Part shown: in pieces, positions 42,999 to 51,622 of the stretch
How positions within the stretch are numbered: the first letter of the stretch is position 1
How the letters are laid out: every line of letters starts with the position of its first letter
Source of the DNA: Mesonia sediminis
GTDB lineage: Bacteria > Bacteroidota > Bacteroidia > Flavobacteriales > Flavobacteriaceae
Assembly (NCBI RefSeq): GCF_042684705.1
Contig: NZ_JBHULZ010000041.1
Location: 124,001 to 188,000, forward strand
Direction of reading: 5' to 3'
DNA: 64,000 bases
The notes under the pieces: model-generated
Told to the model about the DNA's origin: nothing
What the model saw: the letters and a program-made list of their open reading frames with translations, nothing else
Database searches by the model: none
Translations under genes and position numbers: made by a program

Positions 42999-43235
42999 AT
43001 GTCAGACATTGCATCAAGAGTAAAAGCAATTATCGTTGATAAATTAGGAGTTGACGAGAATGAAGTAGTAAACGACGCTAGTTTCACCAACGATTTAGGT
43101 GCTGATTCATTGGACACCGTTGAATTAATTATGGAATTCGAAAAAGAGTTCGATATTCAAATTCCAGATGACCAAGCAGAAAACATTTCAACTGTAGGTC
43201 AAGCTATTTCTTATATCGAGGAAGCAAAAAAATAA
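42999..43235 (+). CDS. acpP: Acyl carrier protein
   Basis: 78-residue carrier of growing fatty acids. The phosphopantetheine attaches at Ser37 in GADSLDTVEL. Acidic four-helix protein of normal length. First gene of acpP-fabF-rnc with its own strong promoter; fabF follows 12 bases later. Confidence 0.98.
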   Translation: MSDIASRVKAIIVDKLGVDENEVVNDASFTNDLGADSLDTVELIMEFEKEFDIQIPDDQAENISTVGQAISYIEEAKK

Positions 43236-43247
43236 TACATCTCAAGT

Positions 43248-44501
43248 ATGGAGTTAAAGCGAGTAGTAGTTACAGGTTTAGGTGCCCTTACCCCCATTGG
43301 TAACAATATACAGGAATACTGGGATGGTTTGGTAAGCGGGAGAAGTGGTGGAGCACCCATCACTTATTTTGATACTGATAAATTTAAGACGAAGTTCGCT
43401 TGTGAGATAAAAAACTTCCCTTTTAATGAGTATTTTGATCGCAAAGAATTAAGACGTCTTGATAAATTTGCACAGTATGCATTGGTTGCTTCAGATGAAG
43501 CTATAGCCGATTCAAAACTAGATCTTGATACCATTAACAAACACCGTGTTGGTGTAATATGGGGTGCAGGTATTGGCGGTTTAGAAACTTTTCAAGAAGA
43601 AGTTAAAAACTTTGCCAATGGCGACGGTACTCCAAGGTTTAACCCATTCTTTATCCCTAAAATGATTGCTGATATAGCTCCAGGGCATATCTCTATTAAA
43701 CATGGATTTATGGGACCAAATTACACGACAGTTTCAGCTTGTGCTTCTTCGGCCAACGCATTGATCGATGCGCTTAACTATATAAGATTAGGCCATAGCG
43801 ATGTAATTGTTACCGGAGGTAGCGAAGCCGCTGTTACCCAAGCAGGTATGGGAGGTTTTAATGCGATGCACGCACTATCAACCAACAACGACAATCCAAC
43901 CAAAGCATCAAAACCCTTTGATGCAACACGAGACGGATTTGTTCTAGGTGAAGGTGCAGGAGCATTAATTCTCGAAGAATACGAACACGCTAAAGCGCGC
44001 GGAGCTAAGATTTATGCCGAAGTAGTTGGAGGAGGAATGTCTTCTGATGCTTATCATATGACGGCTCCACACCCTGATGGGATTGGCGTAATGGCCGTGA
44101 TGGAAAATTGCTTAAAAAACGCTAACTTAAAACCAGAAGATGTAGATGCTATCAATACACATGGTACCTCTACACCGCTTGGTGATGTAGCCGAACTTAA
44201 AGCTATTTCTAATGTATTTGGAGAGCACGCAAAGAATATCAATATCAACTCCACCAAATCGATGACCGGGCATTTGCTGGGTGCAGCTGGTGCGGTAGAA
44301 GCTATTGCCTCTATCTTAGCTATGCAGCACAGTATAGTGCCACCCACTATTAACCACGAGGTAGCCGATGAAAACATTGACCCTAGTTTAAACCTTACGT
44401 TAAATAAGGCGCAAAAACGAGAGGTAAATGTAGCCATGAGTAACACTTTTGGTTTTGGCGGTCACAATGCTTGTATTTTATTTAAGAAATTAACTGAATA
44501 A
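43248..44501 (+). CDS. fabF: Beta-ketoacyl-ACP synthase II
   Basis: Condenses malonyl-ACP with acyl-ACP in fatty acid elongation. 417 residues, thiolase fold. Catalytic Cys165 in VSACASSAN, His305 in NTHGTSTPLGD and His342 in MTGHLLGAAG; the C-terminal NTFGFGGHN is present. Pairing with acpP is the common arrangement. Confidence 0.98.
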   Translation: MELKRVVVTGLGALTPIGNNIQEYWDGLVSGRSGGAPITYFDTDKFKTKFACEIKNFPFNEYFDRKELRRLDKFAQYALVASDEAIADSKLDLDTINKHRVGVIWGAGIGGLETFQEEVKNFANGDGTPRFNPFFIPKMIADIAPGHISIKHGFMGPNYTTVSACASSANALIDALNYIRLGHSDVIVTGGSEAAVTQAGMGGFNAMHALSTNNDNPTKASKPFDATRDGFVLGEGAGALILEEYEHAKARGAKIYAEVVGGGMSSDAYHMTAPHPDGIGVMAVMENCLKNANLKPEDVDAINTHGTSTPLGDVAELKAISNVFGEHAKNININSTKSMTGHLLGAAGAVEAIASILAMQHSIVPPTINHEVADENIDPSLNLTLNKAQKREVNVAMSNTFGFGGHNACILFKKLTE

Positions 44502-44515
44502 GCCTTTGTAATTAT

Positions 44516-45247
44516 ATGAGCATTATTCAAAACATATGGAATTCCCGTTCAAAAAAGAACGGGAATTTTTTTGTGGCTATTCAGAAAATTATTGGGTTCA
44601 AACCCAAAAACATTGAAATTTACCAACGTGCGTTTACCCATAGATCTATGAATAAAAAAGATCCGCAGGGTAACGATATAAATTACGAACGCTTGGAGTT
44701 TCTGGGTGATGCTATGTTAAGCGCAATAATAGCCGCCCATTTGTTTGAAGAAGCCCCTCAAGGAAATGAAGGCTATCTAACCAAAATGCGATCAAAAATA
44801 GTAAGCCGTAAACATCTTAATGAATTAGGTAAAGACCTTAACCTCATCGGTTTAGTTAAAACCAGTTTACCAAAACAAAATTTTGGCGATAACATTCACG
44901 GCAATCTTTTTGAATCCCTTGTAGGTGCTATTTATTTAGATAAAGGGTATAAAAGCTGTAAAGCGTTTGTAAAGCGCCGCGTAATTGACCCATATGTCGA
45001 TATTGAGGAGCTAGAAGGCTTCGTTATTAGTTACAAAAGTTTACTTATAGAATGGTGCCAAAAGCAAAAAATCGCTTTTAATTTTGAGTCTTATGAAGAT
45101 ACTGGAGTAGCCGAACAAAAACATTTCGCAGTCAAATTATGGCTAAATGATAACGTACGTGCTAAAGCACGAGCCACCAGCAAGAAAAAAGCAGAAGAAA
45201 AAGCAGCGAAAAGAGCCTATTTTGCCTTACAAAATAAGATTGGTTAG
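44516..45247 (+). CDS. rnc: Ribonuclease III
   Basis: Double-strand RNA endonuclease for rRNA and mRNA processing. 243 residues. The catalytic signature is NYERLEFLGDAML (Glu61, Asp65), and a second acidic motif NLFESLVGAIYLDKG follows. The C-terminal dsRBD (about 172-243) ends in KKKAEEKAAKRAYFAL. The N-terminal residues NFFVAIQKIIGFKPKN fit the family, so the ATG at 44516 is supported; the next Met is at residue 45. Strikingly, codons 9-19 form an intrinsic-terminator-like hairpin (44540-44572). Confidence 0.96.
   Translation: MSIIQNIWNSRSKKNGNFFVAIQKIIGFKPKNIEIYQRAFTHRSMNKKDPQGNDINYERLEFLGDAMLSAIIAAHLFEEAPQGNEGYLTKMRSKIVSRKHLNELGKDLNLIGLVKTSLPKQNFGDNIHGNLFESLVGAIYLDKGYKSCKAFVKRRVIDPYVDIEELEGFVISYKSLLIEWCQKQKIAFNFESYEDTGVAEQKHFAVKLWLNDNVRAKARATSKKKAEEKAAKRAYFALQNKIG
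44540..44572 (+). terminator. Terminator-like hairpin inside the rnc coding start
   Basis: Perfect 11-base stem AATTCCCGTTC (44540-44550) and GAACGGGAATT (44557-44567), A6 loop, then T continuing to 44572. It has all features of an intrinsic terminator yet begins 24 bases after the A of the rnc ATG. It could end acpP-fabF transcripts, attenuate rnc, or be a target for RNase III itself. Confidence 0.8.
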
Positions 45248-45318
45248 TACTTTTATAAGCTACTATTTACCTACTATTCTTCACAATTAGTTAACGTGTT
45301 TTTGTGCTGGGATTTTGT

Positions 45319-45326
45319 TATCTTTG
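45319..45326 (+). promoter_or_regulatory. -7 element upstream of the IPExxxVDY gene
   Basis: TATCTTTG matches TAnnTTTG. Transcription would start near 45333, which favours the ATG at 45361 over the TTG at 45334 as start. The nearest TTG upstream has a short 14-base spacer. Confidence 0.55.
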
Positions 45327-45360
45327 ATTTTGGTTGGCACACCAAAAATCAAAAGGAATT

Positions 45361-45846
45361 ATGGCCTATAAATTGCTTGTCGATGAATTGTTAGAAGATG
45401 ATTTTTACCTTATAGGCATTCACACTTCTTTAGAGCATATTCGATTAGCTTATTTTGCCAATAAATACCTGCAACTACAATTCAAACGTTGTGCAAGCGA
45501 TTTAGATTTTAAAACAGATGAACAATTGGCTTATTTTGCCTTATTTCATCACCAAGATATCTATCGCGAGGTAGATTACTATTTAGTCGAGAACAAAATC
45601 AGTTATCTACCGCAAAAAAAACCAACCGCAGGATCTTTGTTTCAGGATTTACCAACAAATAGTAGAAACCTCAACTTGATACCCGAACATCCTAAAGTTG
45701 ACTTCTGGTTGAAAATAGAAAATGAATCTGACGAAAATGAAATTTTAGGTTTCGTGAGCAAGCTTAAAGAAATAAACCAAGTATTGACAGCATATACAAT
45801 AGATGCGACAAAACTAAAATCAAAACATCATTTAATTTTTAATTAA
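45361..45846 (+). CDS. IPExxxVDY family protein
   Basis: 161 residues from ATG 45361. The family is named for its motif, seen here as IPEHPKVDFWLKI near residue 117. Its function is unknown, and it is found in Bacteroidota usually next to pyruvate kinase, as here. It is probably cytosolic. I chose ATG 45361, because the upstream TTG at 45334 lies at the predicted transcription start. The stop overlaps the pyk start by one base (TAATG), so the two are co-translated. Confidence 0.85.
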   Translation: MAYKLLVDELLEDDFYLIGIHTSLEHIRLAYFANKYLQLQFKRCASDLDFKTDEQLAYFALFHHQDIYREVDYYLVENKISYLPQKKPTAGSLFQDLPTNSRNLNLIPEHPKVDFWLKIENESDENEILGFVSKLKEINQVLTAYTIDATKLKSKHHLIFN

Positions 45847-47276
45847 TGAATAACATAAAAAAAACAAAAATAGTAGCCACTCTAGGGCCTGCAACTAGCA
45901 ATAAAAGCGTTTTAAAAAGCATGCTTGAAAAAGGAGTGAATATTTTTAGAATAAACTTTTCACACGCCAATTATGACGATGTAAAAAAAAGAATTGCGAG
46001 TATTCGCGAACTCAATGAAAAATATGGGTTTAACGCGGGCATTCTAGCCGATTTACAAGGTCCTAAATTGCGCGTGGGTATCATGAAAGAAGAAATTGTT
46101 GTGAGTAAGGGAGACCAAATCACCTTTGCTACGGGCGAAGAGTTTCAAGGTACAAAAGACCGGGTTTTCATGAATTATAGCGAATTTCCTAAAGATGTGA
46201 AGCCAAAAGAACGCATTCTGCTCGACGATGGAAAGTTAATTTTTGAAGTGGTAAGCACTAACCTAAAAAATGAGGTAGTTACCAAGGTTGTTCAAGGTGG
46301 GCCGCTACGATCAAAAAAAGGGGTGAATCTTCCCAATACTAATATATCGTTACCGGCTTTAACCGAAAAAGACTTTAAAGATGCGCAATTTGCTATTGAG
46401 CAGGAGGTAGATTGGATCGCCCTTTCATTTGTTCGTAATGAAAAAGACCTGCAAGTACTCAACGATCTCATTAAAAAACACAGCGAACACAAAATACCGG
46501 TAATTGCAAAAATTGAAAAACCAGAAGGAGTAAAAAATATCGATAAGATTATTAGTGCTTGTGACGGTTTAATGGTTGCACGTGGCGATTTAGGTGTAGA
46601 GGTTCCTGCCCACGAAGTACCCCTAATTCAAAAACAATTGGTTTTAAAAGCCAAAAAAGCACGTATTCCTGTAATTATCGCCACACAAATGATGGAAACC
46701 ATGATCTCTAGCCTCACCCCTACCCGAGCAGAGGTTAATGATGTGGCCAACTCTGTTATGGATGGTGCCGATGCGGTAATGCTTAGCGGAGAAACCTCGG
46801 TAGGAAAATATCCGGTACAAGTTATCGAAAAAATGTGCCAGATTGTTAAAAGTGTTGAAAACTCAAAACTCATAAGCGTACCCCATGACCCACCGCATAT
46901 TCGCACCAACAGGTATATTACCAAAGCTGTTTGTTACCACGCCGCTATTATGGCCAATGAAATTAGCGCCAAAGCCATTTGTACTTTAACCAACTCAGGG
47001 TATACCGCCTTTCAAATCTCTGCTTGGCGTCCTAGCGCTCATATTTTAGCTTTTACAAGCAATAAGCGCATACTTACCCAATTGAGTTTATTATGGGGCG
47101 TTAATGCCTTTTATTATGATAAATTCGAAAGTACCGATAAAACCGTTGAGGATGTAAATCTTATTGCAAAAAATAAAAAGCTGGTAGCCTCAAACGATTT
47201 TGTAATCAACTTGGCCTCCATGCCAATAGAAAATAAAGGTATGGTAAACACTTTAAGGGTTTCAGAAATTAAATAA
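45846..47276 (+). CDS. pyk: Pyruvate kinase
   Basis: Last step of glycolysis: phosphoenolpyruvate plus ADP to pyruvate plus ATP. 476 residues. N-terminal KIVATLGPATSNKSVL and RINFSHANYDD; the signature IAKIEKPEGVKNID with the catalytic Lys; metal-binding MVARGDLGVEVP; and ATQMMETMISSLTPTRAEVND. The C-terminal regulatory domain is complete. Coupled to the upstream IPExxxVDY gene. The following spacer carries a palindromic repeat element. Confidence 0.97.
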   Translation: MNNIKKTKIVATLGPATSNKSVLKSMLEKGVNIFRINFSHANYDDVKKRIASIRELNEKYGFNAGILADLQGPKLRVGIMKEEIVVSKGDQITFATGEEFQGTKDRVFMNYSEFPKDVKPKERILLDDGKLIFEVVSTNLKNEVVTKVVQGGPLRSKKGVNLPNTNISLPALTEKDFKDAQFAIEQEVDWIALSFVRNEKDLQVLNDLIKKHSEHKIPVIAKIEKPEGVKNIDKIISACDGLMVARGDLGVEVPAHEVPLIQKQLVLKAKKARIPVIIATQMMETMISSLTPTRAEVNDVANSVMDGADAVMLSGETSVGKYPVQVIEKMCQIVKSVENSKLISVPHDPPHIRTNRYITKAVCYHAAIMANEISAKAICTLTNSGYTAFQISAWRPSAHILAFTSNKRILTQLSLLWGVNAFYYDKFESTDKTVEDVNLIAKNKKLVASNDFVINLASMPIENKGMVNTLRVSEIK

Positions 47277-47284
47277 ATTATGCT

Positions 47285-47393
47285 GGGCGTTTCCCAGTAA
47301 CCCTTTCAAAGGCTTACTGGGTCGGGCTTTCGCTACTCGCTTTTTGCAAAAAAAATGCAAAAGAGCTCAAACAAACCGCTTAATCCCTAACGC
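47285..47393. repeat. Palindromic intergenic repeat element (GGGCGTT ... ATCCCTAACGC type)
   Basis: Begins GGGCGTT and ends AATCCCTAACGC, so the ends carry GCGTT/AACGC. Inside are a stem CCCAGTAA / TTACTGGG closing on CCTTT/AAAGG, the words GTCGGGCTTTCGCTAC, and a second hairpin TTTTGCA / TGCAAAA. From memory, short elements with this GGGCGTT...TCGGGCTTTCCGCTAC...ATCCCTAACGC layout recur between genes in flavobacteria; I could not check copy number. Only one copy is seen here. Confidence 0.6.
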
Positions 47394-47408
47394 AAACAAA
47401 AGTAACCT

Positions 47409-47897
47409 ATGAAAAAGAGTATATTTAAATTCATTGCTATGCAGGCGCTTATCGGCGCGGTTATTTACTTTATAATTCACTACTTTATCTTCAATAAACA
47501 AGAAGATTTATCAGGTAGTTTGCTTACTACTGTGTTTTTTGTGATTTTTATCGCGGTAATTACACCGCTTATTTTTGCTCTTATCCGTAAAATTCGTAAA
47601 GTTAAACCTTATAATTTGGCTGCAGACGAGCAGGTTTTACATGAAACAACCGCTTTTATTCCCGCCTATATGTCTGTACAAAAAACCAATATCAGGCTTA
47701 CAGATAGGAACTTTATTTATTGGCAAGGCAATCAAGAATTGGCCATCCCCTATCAACAAATAAGTTTACTTGAACTACAAACACCCTTTGGTGATAGCGC
47801 CTATAACATACACCTAAAATTAAATAGAAGAAAAGCCCAGTTGTTTTTTACCGAGGATAAAGAAGCTATTTTAAAGATTTTAAAAAACAAGCTATAA
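47409..47897 (+). CDS. Two-TM membrane protein with PH-like C-terminal domain
   Basis: 162 residues. Two helices (about 10-27 and 38-59) are followed by a basic stretch (IRKIRKVKPYN) and a beta-rich cytosolic domain (about 75-162) containing NFIYWQGNQELAIPYQQISL. That layout suits bacterial PH-like/YcxB-like domains (inference). Ends at a strong bidirectional terminator. Function unknown. Confidence 0.7.
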   Translation: MKKSIFKFIAMQALIGAVIYFIIHYFIFNKQEDLSGSLLTTVFFVIFIAVITPLIFALIRKIRKVKPYNLAADEQVLHETTAFIPAYMSVQKTNIRLTDRNFIYWQGNQELAIPYQQISLLELQTPFGDSAYNIHLKLNRRKAQLFFTEDKEAILKILKNKL

Positions 47898-47900
47898 TGC

Positions 47901-47935
47901 AAAAAAAAGCGGCCCTTGAAGGCCGCTTTTTTTTT
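47901..47935. terminator. Strong bidirectional terminator
   Basis: 14-base stem AAAAAAAAGCGGCC / GGCCGCTTTTTTTT with loop CTTGAA and long A and T runs. Serves the plus-strand gene 47409 and the convergent M1 peptidase gene. Confidence 0.95.
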
Positions 47936-47958
47936 AGCTGACTTCTATTTCTATACTA

Positions 47959-49845
47959 TTATGGCTTGTAAATATTGTTTTCTCTATTTACATCGGCCAT
48001 TTTTTGTGAAGGGTCAATCTCTATCTTCTTTATCTGGTTTTTATCGTTAAACAAAACGATTTCATAAGTAGGATGACCCCAAGCCCAGGCAGTTAATTTT
48101 TCTGCTTCTAAAGGCTTTTGCCAATACATCATTTCTAACGGGATGTAGAACATCCTGCTGCTTCCATCGGTAAAAGTTACCTCTAGCTCAATGGGCATAG
48201 GCATTAAACCATGGCGTTTTAGCGTAATTTTAGTACGCTCTGTAGGTAAAGCATTCACCGCTTCAATTCCGTAATCAATGGTATTAGTAGTTCTTGTCCA
48301 GTCATTTAAATACCAGCCTAACTGTGCACCACTAACCTTTTCTGCTACACGAATAAAATCATTAGGAGTAGGGTGTTTAAATTTCCAGTCTTGGTAATAA
48401 CGCTTTAAAGTTTTATCTAAATTTTCTTCCCCTATTAAATAACCCAACTGCGATAAGAAAACGGCACCTTTCGAATAAGCCGCAAGACCATAAGCTTGGT
48501 TTAGAGCATATCTGTCTGCGTGTGTAGTTTGCGGTTGTTCTGCACCCGAATTGGCCAAGTAAATATATCCGCGGTAAGCGTTCTTTAAAGGAAATTCATT
48601 GTTTTTATCTAATACATGATCTTCGGCTAGCGTAGAAATATAGGTGGTAAAGCCCTCATCCATCCATTCGTGTTTAGACTCATTGGTAGCTAATACAAAT
48701 TGAAACCAAGAATGAGCCAATTCGTGCGCCGTTACTCCTAATAAGCTTTCGTAGGTACGGTTTCCAGTAATTAAAGTGCTCATACCATACTCCATTCCGC
48801 CATCGCCACCTTGAATTACAGAGTATTGTTTGTAAGGATATGGACCAATGTGCTCATTAAAAAAATCTAATAGCTTTTCTGTATCGGGTTGTAATCTTTT
48901 CCAGTTGGCGGTGAAATTGTTTTCTTGCTCATATTCCGGATTATCTTTATATAAAAAGTGCAAGGTTACCCCCTCTTTGGTTACGCGTTTATCGTGTACA
49001 AAATCGGGATCTGCTCCCCAGGTAAAATCGTGTACTTGCGGCGCTACAAAATGCCAAGTTAACTTTTTTCCTTTGTGCTTTACGCGAGTACCTTCGGCTT
49101 CGTAGCCATGACCTATCTCTTGTGGATTTTGCAAATATCCAGTTCCGCCTAATGTGTATTCTTTGTCGATAGTGATTTTAACATCAAAATCACCCCACAC
49201 CCCGTGAAACTCTCTTGCGATGTATGGATTAGCGTGCCAACCCTCAAAGTCATACTCGGCTAATTTTGGGTACCATTGCGCCATTGATAAAGCTACACCC
49301 TCTTTACTATTACGCCCCGATCTTCTTATTTGTTCTGGTATCTGCGCCTTCCAGGTCATTTGTAAAGTGGTTTGAGCTCCAGGCAATAAAGCTTGATTCA
49401 GCTTAACTTGCAAAATACTCCCTATTGTTTTATGCTTCACCGCAACTCCGTCTTGAGATAAGGTGTTTACTTTGATATACCCCATTTCTTTATCATTTAG
49501 CAAAGCAATGCGACTTACTGGTTTAGGGTTTTCTTTAGTGCCTTGATTTTCTACCATTCTACCATCTGGATCTGGTATATCTTGTAAACGTGCGTCCATC
49601 TCACTTCCCGGTTGAAAAGCATTGAAGAAAAGATGATAAAAGACTTGTTTTAAGGTGTCTGGAGAATTATTGGTATATACCAACTCTTGTTTACCGGTGT
49701 AGGTGTAATTTTTTACATCTACATCGATTTCCATTTTATAATCTACATGTTGTTGCCAGTAAGAACCGTTTCCGCCTTGAGCGAAAACAGAAAAGTAACT
49801 TAAACAAGCAATACAAAAAGTTAAAAAAGTTTTTTTGGCTATCAT
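47959..49845 (-). CDS. M1 family metallopeptidase, exported
   Basis: 628-residue zinc aminopeptidase-like enzyme. Signal peptide about 1-22. Zinc site His374-Glu375-xx-His378 in HELAHSW, with the third ligand Glu397 in WMDEGFT, exactly the HExxH-x18-E spacing. The substrate loop GGMEYGM (350-354) replaces the classical GAMEN, as in many Bacteroidota M1 enzymes. A C-terminal beta region follows. No operon partner; the upstream S8 gene ends in a terminator. Confidence 0.95.
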   Translation of the reverse strand: MIAKKTFLTFCIACLSYFSVFAQGGNGSYWQQHVDYKMEIDVDVKNYTYTGKQELVYTNNSPDTLKQVFYHLFFNAFQPGSEMDARLQDIPDPDGRMVENQGTKENPKPVSRIALLNDKEMGYIKVNTLSQDGVAVKHKTIGSILQVKLNQALLPGAQTTLQMTWKAQIPEQIRRSGRNSKEGVALSMAQWYPKLAEYDFEGWHANPYIAREFHGVWGDFDVKITIDKEYTLGGTGYLQNPQEIGHGYEAEGTRVKHKGKKLTWHFVAPQVHDFTWGADPDFVHDKRVTKEGVTLHFLYKDNPEYEQENNFTANWKRLQPDTEKLLDFFNEHIGPYPYKQYSVIQGGDGGMEYGMSTLITGNRTYESLLGVTAHELAHSWFQFVLATNESKHEWMDEGFTTYISTLAEDHVLDKNNEFPLKNAYRGYIYLANSGAEQPQTTHADRYALNQAYGLAAYSKGAVFLSQLGYLIGEENLDKTLKRYYQDWKFKHPTPNDFIRVAEKVSGAQLGWYLNDWTRTTNTIDYGIEAVNALPTERTKITLKRHGLMPMPIELEVTFTDGSSRMFYIPLEMMYWQKPLEAEKLTAWAWGHPTYEIVLFNDKNQIKKIEIDPSQKMADVNRENNIYKP

Positions 49846-49857
49846 TATAATTGGGTT

Positions 49858-49913
49858 AAAAAAAAGTGTTCTCTAGGAGCGGCAAATAAAATTATCGACT
49901 CTTTAGAGAACAC
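49858..49913 (-). terminator. Terminator after the S8 peptidase gene
   Basis: 10-base stem GTGTTCTCTA (49866-49875) and TAGAGAACAC (49904-49913) with a 28-base loop. On the minus strand it is followed by T8-T9. Lies between the S8 stop and the M1 start. Confidence 0.75.
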
Positions 49914-49935
49914 CTAATTAAAATTAATATTAATA

Positions 49936-51615
49936 TTATTTGCTCATTTTATCGGCTAAAATAAAGGCATTGTACAAGTTAACCATTTTTCCTGAAACAG
50001 AAAGTTCACTAAATGGTCTAACGTCTTCTGGGTTACCACCAACAATTACATCTGCACTTGAAGATAAACCACTTTGCATAATTACTTGTTTAACTTGCGC
50101 TGCAGTAAGTTTAGGATAGTAAGAACGTATTAAAGCCGCTACACCTGCTACTGCTGGAGCCGCCATGGATGTACCTTGTAAGTACTCATACTGATCTAAA
50201 GGTGTGGTGGCCCAAATTTTTGTACCCGGTGCAAAAACATCTACATTTTGTTTACCGTAGTTAGAAAAACTTGCTACTAGCTTGTCTCCATAGGCATAAC
50301 TTGAAGCACCCACAGTAAGGAAATTATCGCTTATCTCCATGCTTTCTCCTGGCTTTTGGTCGTTTGGATAAACCATTTTGGTATCTAAATCTGTCGCATC
50401 ATTTCCTGCAGCGTTTACAATAAGTACGTCATGCTTAGCCGCATATTTGATAGCATCGGTTACCCACTCTGGATTTGGTGAAAAGTATTTACCAAAACTG
50501 GTGTTGATTACTTTAGCTCCGTTATCAACTGCATAACGTATAGCTAAGGCGATATCTTTATCATATTCATCACCGTCTGGAACTGCACGTAAAGCCATTA
50601 TCTTTACGTTTTTAGCAACTCCATTCATTCCTATGTTATTGTTTCTCTCGGCAGCGATGATCCCTGCAACGTGGGTACCGTGCTTAGCGTCTTCTTTCTT
50701 CTCATCTGGACCGTCTACATCATTATTACCGTAGTTAACATCGGTAATATCATAAGGGTCATCGCCAACTATAGCTCTACCGTCAAGTTCTAAGTTAAAG
50801 TGAGACTCTAGTCGAGTATTAAAATAATCTATACCCTCCTGCAGTTGTTCTTTAGCTTCTTCTAAATCACCAATATTCATCATGATATTATTAAGAAAAG
50901 CTTGGGCTTGCTGCAACTCTGGGGTATCAGCTTCCATAGCCATTAATTCTTTACGGCTAAAATCTTCTTTCCCTAACTTTTCACTAATCAATTTTGACGA
51001 GTTGTTTACGCTTGCCAACAATTGTTGGTAGTAGTTTTGGTTTTGTGTGGTTTCGTTATATTCTTTTTCAAACTCCTGCTGCGCCGCTTGGTACATTTCA
51101 AACTCAGCTAAATCTGATGCTGCCACATCATTTTTGGTTTTACCTTCATATTTTGGCTGCAGTCTTTTAATAATTCGTACATATTCTAAATTTTCAGCAA
51201 TGGCATCACCTAAGAAATTCCATCCGTGTATATCATCTATGTACCCGTTTTTGTCATCGTCAATTCCGTTTCCTGGAATTTCATCTTCATTTACCCAGAT
51301 AACATTTTTTAGATCTTCGTGTTCTATATCGATACCACTATCTATTACCCCAACTATTACAGTTTTTCCTTGATAGTCTTTAATGATTTCATCATAAGCT
51401 TTTTGCACACTCATACCCGGTATGGTATCTTGTACCAAATCTGCTCCTCCCCAACCTTTAAGCTCAACATCTGTAAGCGCAATATTTTTTAACGGTTGTT
51501 GGTCGATGTTTTGTATGGGTGTAGAAGTAATCACGGGGCTGGTTGTCCCACAACTTGCGGCAATAAGGGCAACAGTTGTCGCTGCAAAAGCCGATTTTAA
51601 AAATGGTTTTCTCAT
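49936..51615 (-). CDS. Subtilisin-family (S8) serine peptidase lipoprotein
   Basis: 559 residues. Lipoprotein signal with lipid Cys22 (AASCGTT). Catalytic triad Asp92 (VIDSGIDIEHEDL), His312 (KHGTHVAGI) and Ser483 (GTSMAAPAVAG); oxyanion Asn405 in NAAGND. Between Asp and His there is an insertion of about 180 residues (about 130-305), acidic and helical, rich in Gln, Glu and Tyr. The gene starts 7 bases after the MBL hydrolase stop, so the two form an operon ending in a terminator. Confidence 0.94.
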   Translation of the reverse strand: MRKPFLKSAFAATTVALIAASCGTTSPVITSTPIQNIDQQPLKNIALTDVELKGWGGADLVQDTIPGMSVQKAYDEIIKDYQGKTVIVGVIDSGIDIEHEDLKNVIWVNEDEIPGNGIDDDKNGYIDDIHGWNFLGDAIAENLEYVRIIKRLQPKYEGKTKNDVAASDLAEFEMYQAAQQEFEKEYNETTQNQNYYQQLLASVNNSSKLISEKLGKEDFSRKELMAMEADTPELQQAQAFLNNIMMNIGDLEEAKEQLQEGIDYFNTRLESHFNLELDGRAIVGDDPYDITDVNYGNNDVDGPDEKKEDAKHGTHVAGIIAAERNNNIGMNGVAKNVKIMALRAVPDGDEYDKDIALAIRYAVDNGAKVINTSFGKYFSPNPEWVTDAIKYAAKHDVLIVNAAGNDATDLDTKMVYPNDQKPGESMEISDNFLTVGASSYAYGDKLVASFSNYGKQNVDVFAPGTKIWATTPLDQYEYLQGTSMAAPAVAGVAALIRSYYPKLTAAQVKQVIMQSGLSSSADVIVGGNPEDVRPFSELSVSGKMVNLYNAFILADKMSK

Positions 51616-51622
51616 GGTTTAT

